A DNA stretch of 58,845 bases, from contig CAISEZ010000042.1 of the NCBI GenBank assembly GCA_903884535.1, positions 1-58,845 of the forward strand. Direction: 5' to 3'. Source of the stretch: an uncultured Verrucomicrobia subdivision 3 bacterium (GTDB lineage Bacteria > Verrucomicrobiota > Verrucomicrobiia > Limisphaerales > UBA11358). Under the pieces are notes generated by a model. That model saw nothing but the letters and a program-made list of their open reading frames with translations, did no database searches and had not been told where the DNA came from. Both the position numbers and the translations under genes were made by a program. This document shows positions 34,562 through 42,598 of the stretch, one piece after another. Numbering within the stretch: the first letter of the stretch is position 1; each line of letters begins with the position of its first letter.

Positions 34562-34617
34562 GTGAGGCAAGAAACATGGTATTTCACGAAACAACCTTTC
34601 AAGCGCATAGTCGTGAT

Positions 34618-35313
34618 ATGAAAATTATACGCAAATCAAATGAACGGGGCCACGCGAGCCACGGCTGGCTGGACAGCTACCACACGTTCAGCTTCGCGGA
34701 TTACCACGATCCGCAATGGATGGGCTACCGCAGCCTGCGCGTGATCAACGATGATCTCGTGATGCCCGGCATGGGCTTCGGCACGCATCCGCACCGCGAC
34801 ATGGAAATCATCACCTACGTTTTGAGCGGGGCCATCGAACACAAGGATTCGATGGGCAACGGCCGCGTCATCCGCACCGGCGAATTTCAATACATGGCCG
34901 CCGGCACCGGCGTGCAGCACAGCGAGTTCAATCCGTCCAAGACCGAGCCGTTGCGCCTGTTGCAAATCTGGATTCAGCCGGACACGAAAGGCGTGAAGCC
35001 GCGTTATGCCGAGAAAAATTTCACCGCCGCGCCGACGGGACAATGGCACTTAGTCGCCAGCAAAAGCGGACGGGACGGTTCCATCGCGATTCATCAAGAT
35101 GTGAATCTTTCGCTCGGCAAATTGGATGCCGGGCAGCAGGTCGTTTATCTGCTGGCGGCCAGCCGGCACGCGTGGATTCATGTCGCTGAGGGCGAAGTGA
35201 CCGTCAACGGCGCGAAGCTGTCCGGCGGCGACGCGGTTGCCGTGAGCGATGAAGGCAAAGTGGAAATTTCCGCGAGCTCACCGTCGCAAGTGTTGTTGTT
35301 CGACCTAAGTTGA
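34618..35313 (+). CDS. Pirin-family cupin protein
   Basis: The 231-residue bicupin starts MKIIRKSNERGHASHGWLDS. Pirin motifs are HTFSFADYHDP, GFGTHPHRDMEIITYVLSG (metal-binding His-x-His), GVQHSEFN and the second cupin ending FDLS. Pirin-like proteins of the YhhW type can act as quercetin 2,3-dioxygenases, but their physiological role is often unclear. The start is ATG 34618; an in-frame ATG at 34576 would add 14 residues without family similarity. It is divergent from LysR, which probably regulates it. Confidence 0.93.
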   Translation: MKIIRKSNERGHASHGWLDSYHTFSFADYHDPQWMGYRSLRVINDDLVMPGMGFGTHPHRDMEIITYVLSGAIEHKDSMGNGRVIRTGEFQYMAAGTGVQHSEFNPSKTEPLRLLQIWIQPDTKGVKPRYAEKNFTAAPTGQWHLVASKSGRDGSIAIHQDVNLSLGKLDAGQQVVYLLAASRHAWIHVAEGEVTVNGAKLSGGDAVAVSDEGKVEISASSPSQVLLFDLS

Positions 35314-35382
35314 AACCAAGCCAAGAAGGAAAGATCAAGCCACCACGGGGCAGAAAGTTCCAGTTAAATAACATTTCGCCGA

Positions 35383-35454
35383 AAAAATGGCCGGACTAAA
35401 GCAACGGAGGGTGTGGGCGCGGTTTGATTTCAGGACAACGTTCGGCCATTTTTT
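35383..35454. repeat. 12-bp inverted repeat with 48-nt spacer
   Basis: AAAAAATGGCCG (35383-35394) and CGGCCATTTTTT (35443-35454) are exact reverse complements. The right arm ends in a T run on the plus strand. It could be a long-loop terminator after pirin, a structured leader, or the ends of a small element. Nothing else is recognised in 35314-35480. Confidence 0.5.
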
Positions 35455-35481
35455 GGACGTTTAGCGGGTTGGAGGCCAGAT

Positions 35482-35510
35482 TTGACGCACGGCACATGGC
35501 CTGCTAGTCT
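35482..35510 (+). promoter_or_regulatory. Candidate sigma-70-like promoter of the pseudopilin operon
   Basis: TTGACG (35482-35487) and TAGTCT (35505-35510) are separated by 17 bp and lie 26 bp before the first gene of the operon. The -10 match is weak. Confidence 0.35.
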
Positions 35511-35536
35511 CATGGTCGGGAAGAATTTTCAACGCC

Positions 35537-36103
35537 ATGCGACTCGGATTTGAACCAGCGGTGAAGCCAAGCGCCCGCCGACTTTTGGCGGGCAAAGCCG
35601 GGTCGCGTCCGCGTGAGGCGGGCATGACGTTGGGCGAGGTGTTGATTGCAACGGCGATTGTGGCGCTGGTCTTCGGCGGCATTATCACTTCTTACATCCA
35701 GTCGGGAAAGCGGGTGCAATGGTCAGGCTATGCGCTGGCGGCGCAATCGCTGGCCAACGAGGTGTTGGAGCAGGCTCGTGCCGCCAGTTGGGATCCGACG
35801 CAGACTCCGCCCGTCAACAATTTGACCAACATGAATCTGCAGTCCACGAGCTACGATGCTGCGACCCTAACCTATTCCGGCTATTCAACGGCGATTCTGG
35901 ATGTGCCGTATGCGAGCACCAATTACATCCTGGCGACGAATTACGTGACCTTGCAGACGATTTCCGTCAACGGCTCCGCGAATGTGCAGTTGCAATTTCT
36001 GCGGGTGGACACGGTGTGGCCGTTTTCATTGCGGCAGACCAATTTGTTTTTTACCAACACGGTTTGCACGATGATTGCGCCGGATAACCGGGCGGTGAAT
36101 TGA
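35537..36103 (+). CDS. Type II pseudopilin-like protein (1)
   Basis: The protein has 188 residues with a long basic leader and the prepilin cleavage motif GMTLGEVLIATAIVALVFG, with Gly just before MTLGE. Cleavage after Gly would give an N-methylated helix anchored in the inner membrane, and a mature Asn/Thr-rich domain. It resembles minor pseudopilins of the GspI/PilV type. It opens a three-gene operon with spacings of 4 bp and a 4-bp overlap. The leader of about 29 residues is longer than classic prepilins, so the start may be internal. Confidence 0.8.
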   Translation: MRLGFEPAVKPSARRLLAGKAGSRPREAGMTLGEVLIATAIVALVFGGIITSYIQSGKRVQWSGYALAAQSLANEVLEQARAASWDPTQTPPVNNLTNMNLQSTSYDAATLTYSGYSTAILDVPYASTNYILATNYVTLQTISVNGSANVQLQFLRVDTVWPFSLRQTNLFFTNTVCTMIAPDNRAVN

Positions 36104-36107
36104 CGCC

Positions 36108-36770
36108 ATGAAACCGACGCTGCAAAACTTTTTTCATATCCCCGCCGTCCGCCGAGCGCGGGCGGGTTTCTCGCTGATCGAGGCGATGTTCGTGTCCGCG
36201 ATCACCGTGGTGGTGGTGGGCGGGGCGTTGAGCGCGCATTTCCTCGGTCTGCGCGAAAGCCAGTTGCTGGAGAGCAAGGCGGGAGCGAACGACATCGCGC
36301 GGCGCTCCATCGGCCAACTGCTGAATGACATCCGGGCGTCCAAGGGGTATCTCCTCGGCACGATGTCGGGAACGAATTTTATACCGATCACCAACGGCAT
36401 TCTCCAAGGCACCGGATTGCAACTGTATTCGGCGGTGATTAGCACCAACCAGATCGTGAACACGAACCAGACCATCCTTTATTACTTTGATTCCAGTCAG
36501 GTGGCCAGCGCCAACGGCCTGTTGTGGCGGTTGCCGAGTTCCACCGGCGTGCCGGTGGTCAGCGTGTCCAACCTCATCAACACGCTCTATTTCACCAGCG
36601 AAGATTATATGGGCAATACGCAGACGGTGCGCAGCTTCAAAGGCGTGATCCACGCCACGCTCCAGTTCAGCCAGTTTCTCTATCCGCTGACGGCGGTGGG
36701 CTCGAACGGGTTGTATAACTATTACCGCATTGACTGCCGCGCCACCCCGCATCTCCCCGACGGACCATGA
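36108..36770 (+). CDS. Type II pseudopilin-like protein (2)
   Basis: The 220-residue protein has the prepilin motif AGFSLIEAMFVSAITVVVVGG after a 19-residue basic leader. The mature domain includes RRSIGQLLNDIRASKGYLLG and ends with a beta-rich segment, similar to GspJ/PilW-type minor pseudopilins. Such proteins assemble at the tip of a pseudopilus to drive export or adhesion. The next gene overlaps its stop by 4 bp (ATGA), so the two should be made together. Confidence 0.8.
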   Translation: MKPTLQNFFHIPAVRRARAGFSLIEAMFVSAITVVVVGGALSAHFLGLRESQLLESKAGANDIARRSIGQLLNDIRASKGYLLGTMSGTNFIPITNGILQGTGLQLYSAVISTNQIVNTNQTILYYFDSSQVASANGLLWRLPSSTGVPVVSVSNLINTLYFTSEDYMGNTQTVRSFKGVIHATLQFSQFLYPLTAVGSNGLYNYYRIDCRATPHLPDGP

Positions 36771-38629
36771 ACCTCAAACTCAACAACCAAAAACGCCCCG
36801 CCGGCTTCGCCCTGGTGCTGGTCATGGTGCTGTGTGCGATCAGTATTCTGATACTCGTGAGCGAGATGAACCGCACCTCGACGGTCGCCATCCAGAATTT
36901 CCGCACCGCCAAGTTTGCCATGCTGAACAACGCGGCCGAGGCGGCCACGGAAAAAGTCTTTGCCAAAATGGCCTGGGATTTTCAAGCCAACGGTCTGGGT
37001 TATGTGACCAACCAATTGGTGGCGGGTGCTTACAACATGGTGCCGACCAGCACGGACAACGCCTATTGGGCGAATGTGCAATTCTCGAATCCGCAGTCGG
37101 GCGCCGCCAACAGCATCTACGTCGGTTTTCTGACGAATTACAACGGCCCGATGCCCACTCAATACACCAACCAGTATGCCACCGTTTCGCCGGTCTATCG
37201 CATCACGGCCAACGCCACCATGACCGGCACGCAGTTTCCCGATGTCGTCGGCACGGCGCAGGAGGATGTGATGTTGGCGCTGGTGCCCATCACCACCTAC
37301 GCGATTTTTTACAATGGTGAACTGGAGTTCAGCGACTGCGCCACGATGCTGGTCAAAGGGCGTGTTCATTCCAATGCCGACATTTGCGTCGGGGCTGGCA
37401 GCGGTGCCACGCTGACGTTTGACGGGGCGGTGACCTGTGGCACCTCCCTTTCGGCGCCGGCGCGCGGCGGCATCAGCATCTGGACTCCGAACACCGCGTC
37501 CACCTGGCTCACGACCTTTAACGCCGGTTATTCCACCAGCAACACCACGGTCAATCTGGCGATCACCATGACGAACACACATTCGATCATTGATATTCCG
37601 TCGGCCGGCGAAGATGTCATGTCATCACAAGGTCAAGTGCGGCTCTACAATCAGGCCCAAGTGATCCTGCTCGTGAGCAACAGTGTCACGGCTGGCAATC
37701 CACCGACGGTGAAAATGATTTTGCAGACGGGCTTCAACGGCAACTTGCCAGGCAACGACTCCGCCAAGGTTCAGCAAACCATTTTCAACGCCACGCCGGC
37801 CCTGCTGGCCACCAACGCGCCTTACCAAATGCCGTTTTTATCGCTCACCAACAGCTTCACTGACCAGCGGCAGTCCACGACCACGCCCCAACTGGTGACC
37901 CAGATTGACGTGGCCCAGTATTCGCAATGGCTGGCTACCAACACCGTGGCCACCGGCAAATTCACCAACGGCGCGTATCCGACGATTCTCTATGTGGCCG
38001 ACCGCCGGACTTCCGGCAGCGCGCAGGCCGTGGTGCGGTTGGTCAACGGCACTGGGCTGCCTTACAACCACGGCCTCGGCTTCACCGTGGCGACGCTGAA
38101 TCCGCTCTATGTTAAGGGCAATTACAATCTCACCAATCAAGCCAGCGGTGGCACCGCCACGGGTCTGGGGGCCACGACCAACGGGGCTTCCCTGCCGGCG
38201 GCGCTGCTCTCGGATGCGCTGACGATTCTTTCGCCGAGCTGGCAGGACAGCCAAAGCGCCGGCCTTTACACCTCCCGCAACGCCTCCAGCATGACGTTGA
38301 ACGCGGCCATCGTCACCGGCAACATTCCCAGCACCGGCACCACCGCCACCACGTTCAGCGGCGGCGTCCACAACCTCACGCGGTTTCTGGAAACTTGGAG
38401 CGGCGACACACTGACGCTCAACACCTCCATCGTCTGCCTGTTCAGCAGCCAGATCGCCACGGCCCAATTTCAGATGCCGGGAGCGTATTACGATCCGCCG
38501 ACGCGTAATTGGGGATTTGACCAGACTTATTACAGCCCCAACAAGCAGCCGCCCGGCGTGCCGTGCGCGCTGGTGCCCATCCGCTTCAACTGGCAGCAGC
38601 CGCCGCCCGGCAGCGTGACCAGCAATTGA
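36767..38629 (+). CDS. PilX/GspK-like large pilus-associated protein
   Basis: The 620-residue protein starts MNLKLNNQKRPAGFALVLVMVLC, a PilX/GspK-type N-terminus with Gly then FALVLVMVL membrane helix. A helical segment (RTAKFAMLNNAAEAATEKVFAKM) follows and the rest is Asn/Thr/Gly-rich beta structure with no recognised enzyme domain. GspK-like proteins cap pseudopili together with the I and J subunits, and gene order here (V/I-like, W/J-like, X/K-like) repeats that arrangement. No ATPase, secretin or peptidase genes are near, so this set must rely on export genes elsewhere. Confidence 0.75.
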   Translation: MNLKLNNQKRPAGFALVLVMVLCAISILILVSEMNRTSTVAIQNFRTAKFAMLNNAAEAATEKVFAKMAWDFQANGLGYVTNQLVAGAYNMVPTSTDNAYWANVQFSNPQSGAANSIYVGFLTNYNGPMPTQYTNQYATVSPVYRITANATMTGTQFPDVVGTAQEDVMLALVPITTYAIFYNGELEFSDCATMLVKGRVHSNADICVGAGSGATLTFDGAVTCGTSLSAPARGGISIWTPNTASTWLTTFNAGYSTSNTTVNLAITMTNTHSIIDIPSAGEDVMSSQGQVRLYNQAQVILLVSNSVTAGNPPTVKMILQTGFNGNLPGNDSAKVQQTIFNATPALLATNAPYQMPFLSLTNSFTDQRQSTTTPQLVTQIDVAQYSQWLATNTVATGKFTNGAYPTILYVADRRTSGSAQAVVRLVNGTGLPYNHGLGFTVATLNPLYVKGNYNLTNQASGGTATGLGATTNGASLPAALLSDALTILSPSWQDSQSAGLYTSRNASSMTLNAAIVTGNIPSTGTTATTFSGGVHNLTRFLETWSGDTLTLNTSIVCLFSSQIATAQFQMPGAYYDPPTRNWGFDQTYYSPNKQPPGVPCALVPIRFNWQQPPPGSVTSN

Positions 38630-38656
38630 TTCAAGGCATCTGCAAAGCCGCTGCGG

Positions 38657-39484
38657 TTATTTTTTCTGCTGCCAGAACGCAAAAATTTCCCGCCACCAGA
38701 CCGGCGCTTGCGCGGCGACGTCGTTGTGATGCGCGCCGGGAAAAATTTGCAGATTTTTCCGGCCGGCATAACGGTCAAACAAACGCTGGCCGGCGCTTGC
38801 GCCGATGACTTCATCCGCACCGGCAATGATCATCTTCACCGGACCATGATAGTTCTTCAGGCATTCCTCCGGATTGAACCGGTCGAACAAAAGCAATGAG
38901 GCCGGCAGGAAGGGCATTTGTTTTTGCGCGACTTTTGCCAGCTCGTCATACGGCACGAACAGCGCCAGCCCCGCGATTTCCGCTGGATGGTTTTTGGCCA
39001 TCTCGCAGGCCGCACCCGCGCCGATGGATTCGCTGACGACGTAGCGCGGCGCGTTGGTGGCCAGCAATGCAAACGCCTCTTCGGCGGCGGCAATGAAACT
39101 GATTTTGCCCGGTGAGCCGGGGCGCGCACCGTAGCCGGGATATTCCAAAACGAAAACATCCACGTCCGCCGCATCGTGAACCGGCTGGGCGAGATAATCG
39201 CGGCTCAGGGCGCAGCCGGCGTTGCCGTGGATGATCAGCACACTGCTGGTGGCCGTGCCGCGCGCCAAAATTTTCCAGCCGATGATATCGCCGGCGGCAT
39301 TTTTCCACGGTGCAAAGCCATATTCCGCCGCGACCGACTCAATGACGTCGGCGGGGATTTTGGTCGGAAAATAAATCAGGCGGCGCTGAAAGATCAGCAC
39401 CGCCAGAACGACGAGCAAATACGCGATGACGAATAGTTGCAGCAATCGAATAAAACGCCGGCCAGATTTGGTCCAATTCATCAT
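38657..39484 (-). CDS. Membrane-anchored alpha/beta hydrolase, BEM46/YfhR-like
   Basis: The 275-residue protein has an N-terminal membrane helix (LLQLFVIAYLLVVLAVLIF), RLIYFPTKIPAD, the oxyanion segment LIIHGNAGCALSRDYL, YPGYGARPGSPG, the nucleophile elbow VVSESIGAGAA and the catalytic His in FPGAHHND. The elbow reads S-x-S-x-G rather than the usual G-x-S-x-G. The acidic residue is probably in IIAGADEVI. The fold and helix match BEM46-type hydrolases, mostly of unknown substrate. The gene faces the pseudopilin operon and is followed upstream on its strand by aspS. Confidence 0.87.
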   Translation of the reverse strand: MMNWTKSGRRFIRLLQLFVIAYLLVVLAVLIFQRRLIYFPTKIPADVIESVAAEYGFAPWKNAAGDIIGWKILARGTATSSVLIIHGNAGCALSRDYLAQPVHDAADVDVFVLEYPGYGARPGSPGKISFIAAAEEAFALLATNAPRYVVSESIGAGAACEMAKNHPAEIAGLALFVPYDELAKVAQKQMPFLPASLLLFDRFNPEECLKNYHGPVKMIIAGADEVIGASAGQRLFDRYAGRKNLQIFPGAHHNDVAAQAPVWWREIFAFWQQKK

Positions 39485-39515
39485 GGTCTGGCCGGCGCAG
39501 GGCAGTCCGTGATAA

Positions 39516-41357
39516 TTACGTCTTGGCCGGCGCGGGGGCCGGAGCCGCCTGTTTTACTTTCACTTCGAGGTAAAGGTCACGCAGTTGTTTCGGCGAGACG
39601 TGGCTCGGTGAATCGGTCATCAGGCAGGTGCCTTTCGCAGTTTTCGGAAAGGCGATGACGTCGCGAATGCTTTGCGTGCCGCAGAGAATCGCGATGAGCC
39701 GGTCAAAGCCGAGCGCGATGCCACCGTGCGGCGGTGCGCCATACTTGAAGGCGTCGAGCATGTAACCGAAGCGCAGTTTCGTTTCTTCCGGCGGGATCGC
39801 GAGCAATTCCTCGAAGATGGTTTTCTGCACGTCGGGCTGATGAATACGGATGGAGCCGCCGCCGAGTTCGACGCCGTTGACGACGATATCGTAATGCTGG
39901 CCGCGCACTTTCTTCGGGTCGGTCTTGAGCAGCGGAATGTCTTCCTGCACCGGCGCGGTGAACGGATGATGGCTGGAATACCAGCGGTTCTGTTCGCGAT
40001 CAAAGCCGAGCAGCGGAAACTCGATGACCCAGAGAAAATTGAATTGCTTCGGATCAATCACGAGTTTGCCCTGTGTCTTGAGCACGTCGGCGCAATAGAG
40101 TCGAATCTTGCCGAGAATTTCGCAGGCGTTCAGCCATTGGTCGGCGGCGAAGAGAATCAAATCGCCTTCCTGGATCGCGAGCTTCGTCGTGAGCGCGGCC
40201 TTCTCGGCTTCGCTGAAGAATTTCACGATGGGCGACTTCCATTCGACGGTGGCACCGTCGGCACCTTTTTCAACCTTGATGAAGGCGAGACCTTTCGCGC
40301 CAAAGCTCTTGGCGTATTCGGTCATCGTCTCGATCTGGCCTTGCGTCGCGCCGGCCATGCCTTTCGCGTTAAGCGCCTTCACCACGCCGCCGTTGGCGAT
40401 GGTGCCGCTGAAAACCTTGAACGTGCTGGCGCGAAAATCTTCCGTCATGTCCACGAGTTCCATCGCGAAGCGCGTGTCCGGCTTGTCAATGCCATAGCGG
40501 TTCAGCGCTTCTTCAAAACTCATGCGCTTGAACGGCGTCGGCACGTCAGTGTTCAGCGCAATTTTCCAGACGCGTTTCAACAAGCCTTCAATCAAATTGT
40601 AAATATCTTCGCGGTCAATGAAACTCATCTCGATGTCCACCTGCGTGAACTCCGGCTGGCGGTCGGCGCGCAAATCTTCGTCGCGATAGCAGCGCGCGAG
40701 CTGGAAATATTTTTCCACGCCGGCGACCATCAGGATCTGTTTGAATTGCTGCGGCGATTGCGGCAGCGCGTAAAACGTGCCCGGCTCACGGCGGTTCGGC
40801 ACCAGAAATTCGCGGGCGCCTTCGGGCGTGGACTTGAAGAGCGTGGGCGTCTCGACTTCGAGGAAACCTTGTTCGTCCATGTAGCTGCGCGTGGCGATGG
40901 CGACTTTGCTGCGCACTTTCAGGTTGCGCGCCATTTCCGGCCGGCGCAAATCGAGATAGCGATATTGCAAACGCAATTCCTCGTTCACCTTGTTGGCGAT
41001 TTCCGGATCGTCCACCGGGAACGGCAGCACTTCCGCCATGTTCAGCACTTCGAGGCCGGTGACGCCGACCTCGACTTCACCGGTGGGAATCTTGGCGTTG
41101 TTCGTGCCGGCGGGACGTTGACGCACTTTGCCAGTGATGCTCACGACGCATTCGCTCCGCAGCGCGGCGGCTTGCGTGAACAGTTCGGGCGTCAAATCCG
41201 ACGGATCAAACACCGTTTGTGTGCGGCCTTCGCGGTCGCGGATGTCGATGAAGATGAGGCCGCCGAGATCGCGGCGGGAGTGGACCCAGCCGGAGAGTGT
41301 GACGGTTTGCCCGATGTGTGCCGGGCGCAGTTCGTTGCAATGATGCGTGCGTTTCAT
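39516..41357 (-). CDS. aspS: Aspartyl-tRNA synthetase, bacterial type
   Basis: The 613-residue class II synthetase begins MKRTHHCNELRPAHIGQ. It has an N-terminal OB anticodon-binding domain (VTLSGWVHSRRDLGGLIFID), motif 2 (FQLARCYRDEDLRADRQPEFTQVD), an inserted GAD domain at about 285-420, and motif 3 (GIALGFDRLIAILCG). It charges tRNA-Asp, and in organisms lacking AsnRS may also charge tRNA-Asn; no gatCAB genes are in the window to decide this. A short Ala/Pro-rich tail (KQAAPAPAPAKT) ends the protein. It is on the same strand as the hydrolase, 31 bp upstream of it. Confidence 0.96.
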   Translation of the reverse strand: MKRTHHCNELRPAHIGQTVTLSGWVHSRRDLGGLIFIDIRDREGRTQTVFDPSDLTPELFTQAAALRSECVVSITGKVRQRPAGTNNAKIPTGEVEVGVTGLEVLNMAEVLPFPVDDPEIANKVNEELRLQYRYLDLRRPEMARNLKVRSKVAIATRSYMDEQGFLEVETPTLFKSTPEGAREFLVPNRREPGTFYALPQSPQQFKQILMVAGVEKYFQLARCYRDEDLRADRQPEFTQVDIEMSFIDREDIYNLIEGLLKRVWKIALNTDVPTPFKRMSFEEALNRYGIDKPDTRFAMELVDMTEDFRASTFKVFSGTIANGGVVKALNAKGMAGATQGQIETMTEYAKSFGAKGLAFIKVEKGADGATVEWKSPIVKFFSEAEKAALTTKLAIQEGDLILFAADQWLNACEILGKIRLYCADVLKTQGKLVIDPKQFNFLWVIEFPLLGFDREQNRWYSSHHPFTAPVQEDIPLLKTDPKKVRGQHYDIVVNGVELGGGSIRIHQPDVQKTIFEELLAIPPEETKLRFGYMLDAFKYGAPPHGGIALGFDRLIAILCGTQSIRDVIAFPKTAKGTCLMTDSPSHVSPKQLRDLYLEVKVKQAAPAPAPAKT

Positions 41358-41365
41358 ATTAAAAT

Positions 41366-41400
41366 AGAATTCAGGAATCAGAATTTAGAATCCAGAATTC
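41366..41400. repeat. Heptamer-periodic tract, 5 units, upstream of aspS
   Basis: The units are AGAATTC, AGGAATC, AGAATTT, AGAATCC and AGAATTC, exactly 7 bp apart. The tract starts 8 bp before the aspS start codon, in the region divergent from the WXG100-like operon. No clear promoter is seen in it. Confidence 0.75.
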
Positions 41401-41582
41401 AAAAGTGAACATTGATGTTGGCAGGGAACGCGAAAGATTTCAAAGTAAAAGCTGGCGGGCCGCAGTCCGCATTTCTCCCGGTGGTTTGAAACCAAATTGA
41501 TTCGAAATAAATCTGAACAAGCCGCTCATTGCGAAATGGCCAAAGGTTTGCGATAGTGCGCTGGACCAACCAGATTAAAATT

Positions 41583-41855
41583 ATGGCGCAGGCAATCATG
41601 GATCCGGAAAAAGTGCGGCGGTTTGCCGAGGAACTGCAGCGCTTCAACAGCGACCTCGAAAACCGGATGCACCTGCTGCACGCGCGGTTCGCGGCGCTCG
41701 GCGACACCTGGTCGGACCAGGAGCACGAAAAGTTTGCCGAGGAATTCCGGCAGGCGATGAAGGCGCTGCGAAAATTCGTCGAGCTGTCCAAGGAACACAC
41801 GCCGTATCTTTTGCGCAAGGCCCAGCGCATCGAGGAATATCTCAACCAGCGTTGA
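41583..41855 (+). CDS. WXG100-like protein, first gene of type VII-like locus
   Basis: The 90-residue protein starts MAQAIMDPEKVRRFAEEL. Two helices flank a central turn ALGDTWSDQEHEKFAEEF, with W43-S-D45 at the position of the WXG motif in the WXG100 superfamily; size, all-helical composition and absence of a signal peptide also fit. WXG100 proteins are dimeric helical hairpins, exported by EccC/EssC-type ATPases. The start ATG 41583 is preferred to a longer frame beginning 41529. It opens a four-gene operon ending in an FtsK/SpoIIIE-type ATPase. A clear C-terminal YxxxD/E signal is not seen. Confidence 0.78.
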   Translation: MAQAIMDPEKVRRFAEELQRFNSDLENRMHLLHARFAALGDTWSDQEHEKFAEEFRQAMKALRKFVELSKEHTPYLLRKAQRIEEYLNQR

Positions 41856-41858
41856 CGC

Positions 41859-42389
41859 ATGGCCGAAAAAGCCCAGATCACGTCGGTCGAAGCCATCGAG
41901 TCCTTCCGGGCCAGCCTCATCGTTTTTCTCAGCCAGACCGGGCCGGTGCTGGAGGAGGTCGGCAACGAAATGTCGCGCACGCGGCTCTGGCTGCAAAATG
42001 ACCAGCGGGCGTTTTGGCAACAGGAATTACGTTTGCGCGCCCGGCGGCTGGAGGAGGCCAAGCAGGAATTATTCAATGCCACGCTGTCGCAATTTCAAGG
42101 TTCCGCGTCGTTGCAACTCATGGCCGTGCAGCGGGCGCAGCGCGCCGTCGCGGAGGCGGAGGCCAAGCTGGGCGTTTTGAAACGCTGGGACCGCGAATTG
42201 GAAAACCGTTCCGCTCCGCTGGTGAAACAAACGGAACAACTGCGCGGATTTCTGGCCACCGACATGGCCCGCGCCGTGGCCTACCTGGACCATGTGCTGA
42301 AAGCGTTGGACGCTTATCGCAATGTCGCCGCGCCGCACAGCGAAAAAACCATCGCCGCCGAGCCGGCGAAAACGGAGACGTCCACATGA
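41859..42389 (+). CDS. Helical coiled-coil protein of the type VII-like locus
   Basis: The 176-residue protein has no signal peptide or membrane helix. It is almost entirely helical, with heptad-rich segments from about residue 15 to 150 (FRASLIVFLSQTGPVLEEV, RARRLEEAKQELFNATL, AQRAVAEAEAKLGVLKRWD) and a flexible tail. No domain is recognised. It begins 3 bp after the WXG100-like gene and its stop overlaps the next start (ATGA). A chaperone or a larger helical substrate, analogous to long WXG-like or LXG-type helical proteins, is possible; this is inferred from context only. Confidence 0.7.
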   Translation: MAEKAQITSVEAIESFRASLIVFLSQTGPVLEEVGNEMSRTRLWLQNDQRAFWQQELRLRARRLEEAKQELFNATLSQFQGSASLQLMAVQRAQRAVAEAEAKLGVLKRWDRELENRSAPLVKQTEQLRGFLATDMARAVAYLDHVLKALDAYRNVAAPHSEKTIAAEPAKTETST

Positions 42390-42598
42390 GCTTGAGCGGA
42401 AACAAAGGCCGGCTCGTCGGGCTGACGCGGGACATCACGCTCCAGTGGTCGGAGACGAAAAATTACTGGCGCGACGCGAAGAGCGAAGAATTCGAGCGCC
42501 AGTTCATGGTCGAACTTTCCGCGCACGTCAATCGTGCGGCGCATGTGCTGGAACAACTGGAGGAACTTTTGAAAAAAGTGAGGAGCGATTGTGAATAG
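42386..42598 (+). CDS. Very small WXG-like helical protein
   Basis: The 70-residue protein starts MSLSGNKGRLVGLTRDI. Aromatic pair W21 and W28 lie in TLQWSETKNYWRDAKSEEF, where W28-R-D30 resembles the W-x-G/D turn; the C-terminal half is one long helix (NRAAHVLEQLEELLKKV). It is shorter than the usual 100 residues and may pair with the 90-residue protein as a heterodimer, as EsxA-EsxB do. Its ATG overlaps the previous stop and its end overlaps the ATPase start (GTG 42591), so translation is coupled on both sides. Confidence 0.72.
   Translation: MSLSGNKGRLVGLTRDITLQWSETKNYWRDAKSEEFERQFMVELSAHVNRAAHVLEQLEELLKKVRSDCE

Noticed and set aside
39672..41408. Long 578-codon frame antisense to aspS
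   Set aside because: It is complementary to the clear AspRS gene; the Arg/His-rich product is a GC-bias shadow.
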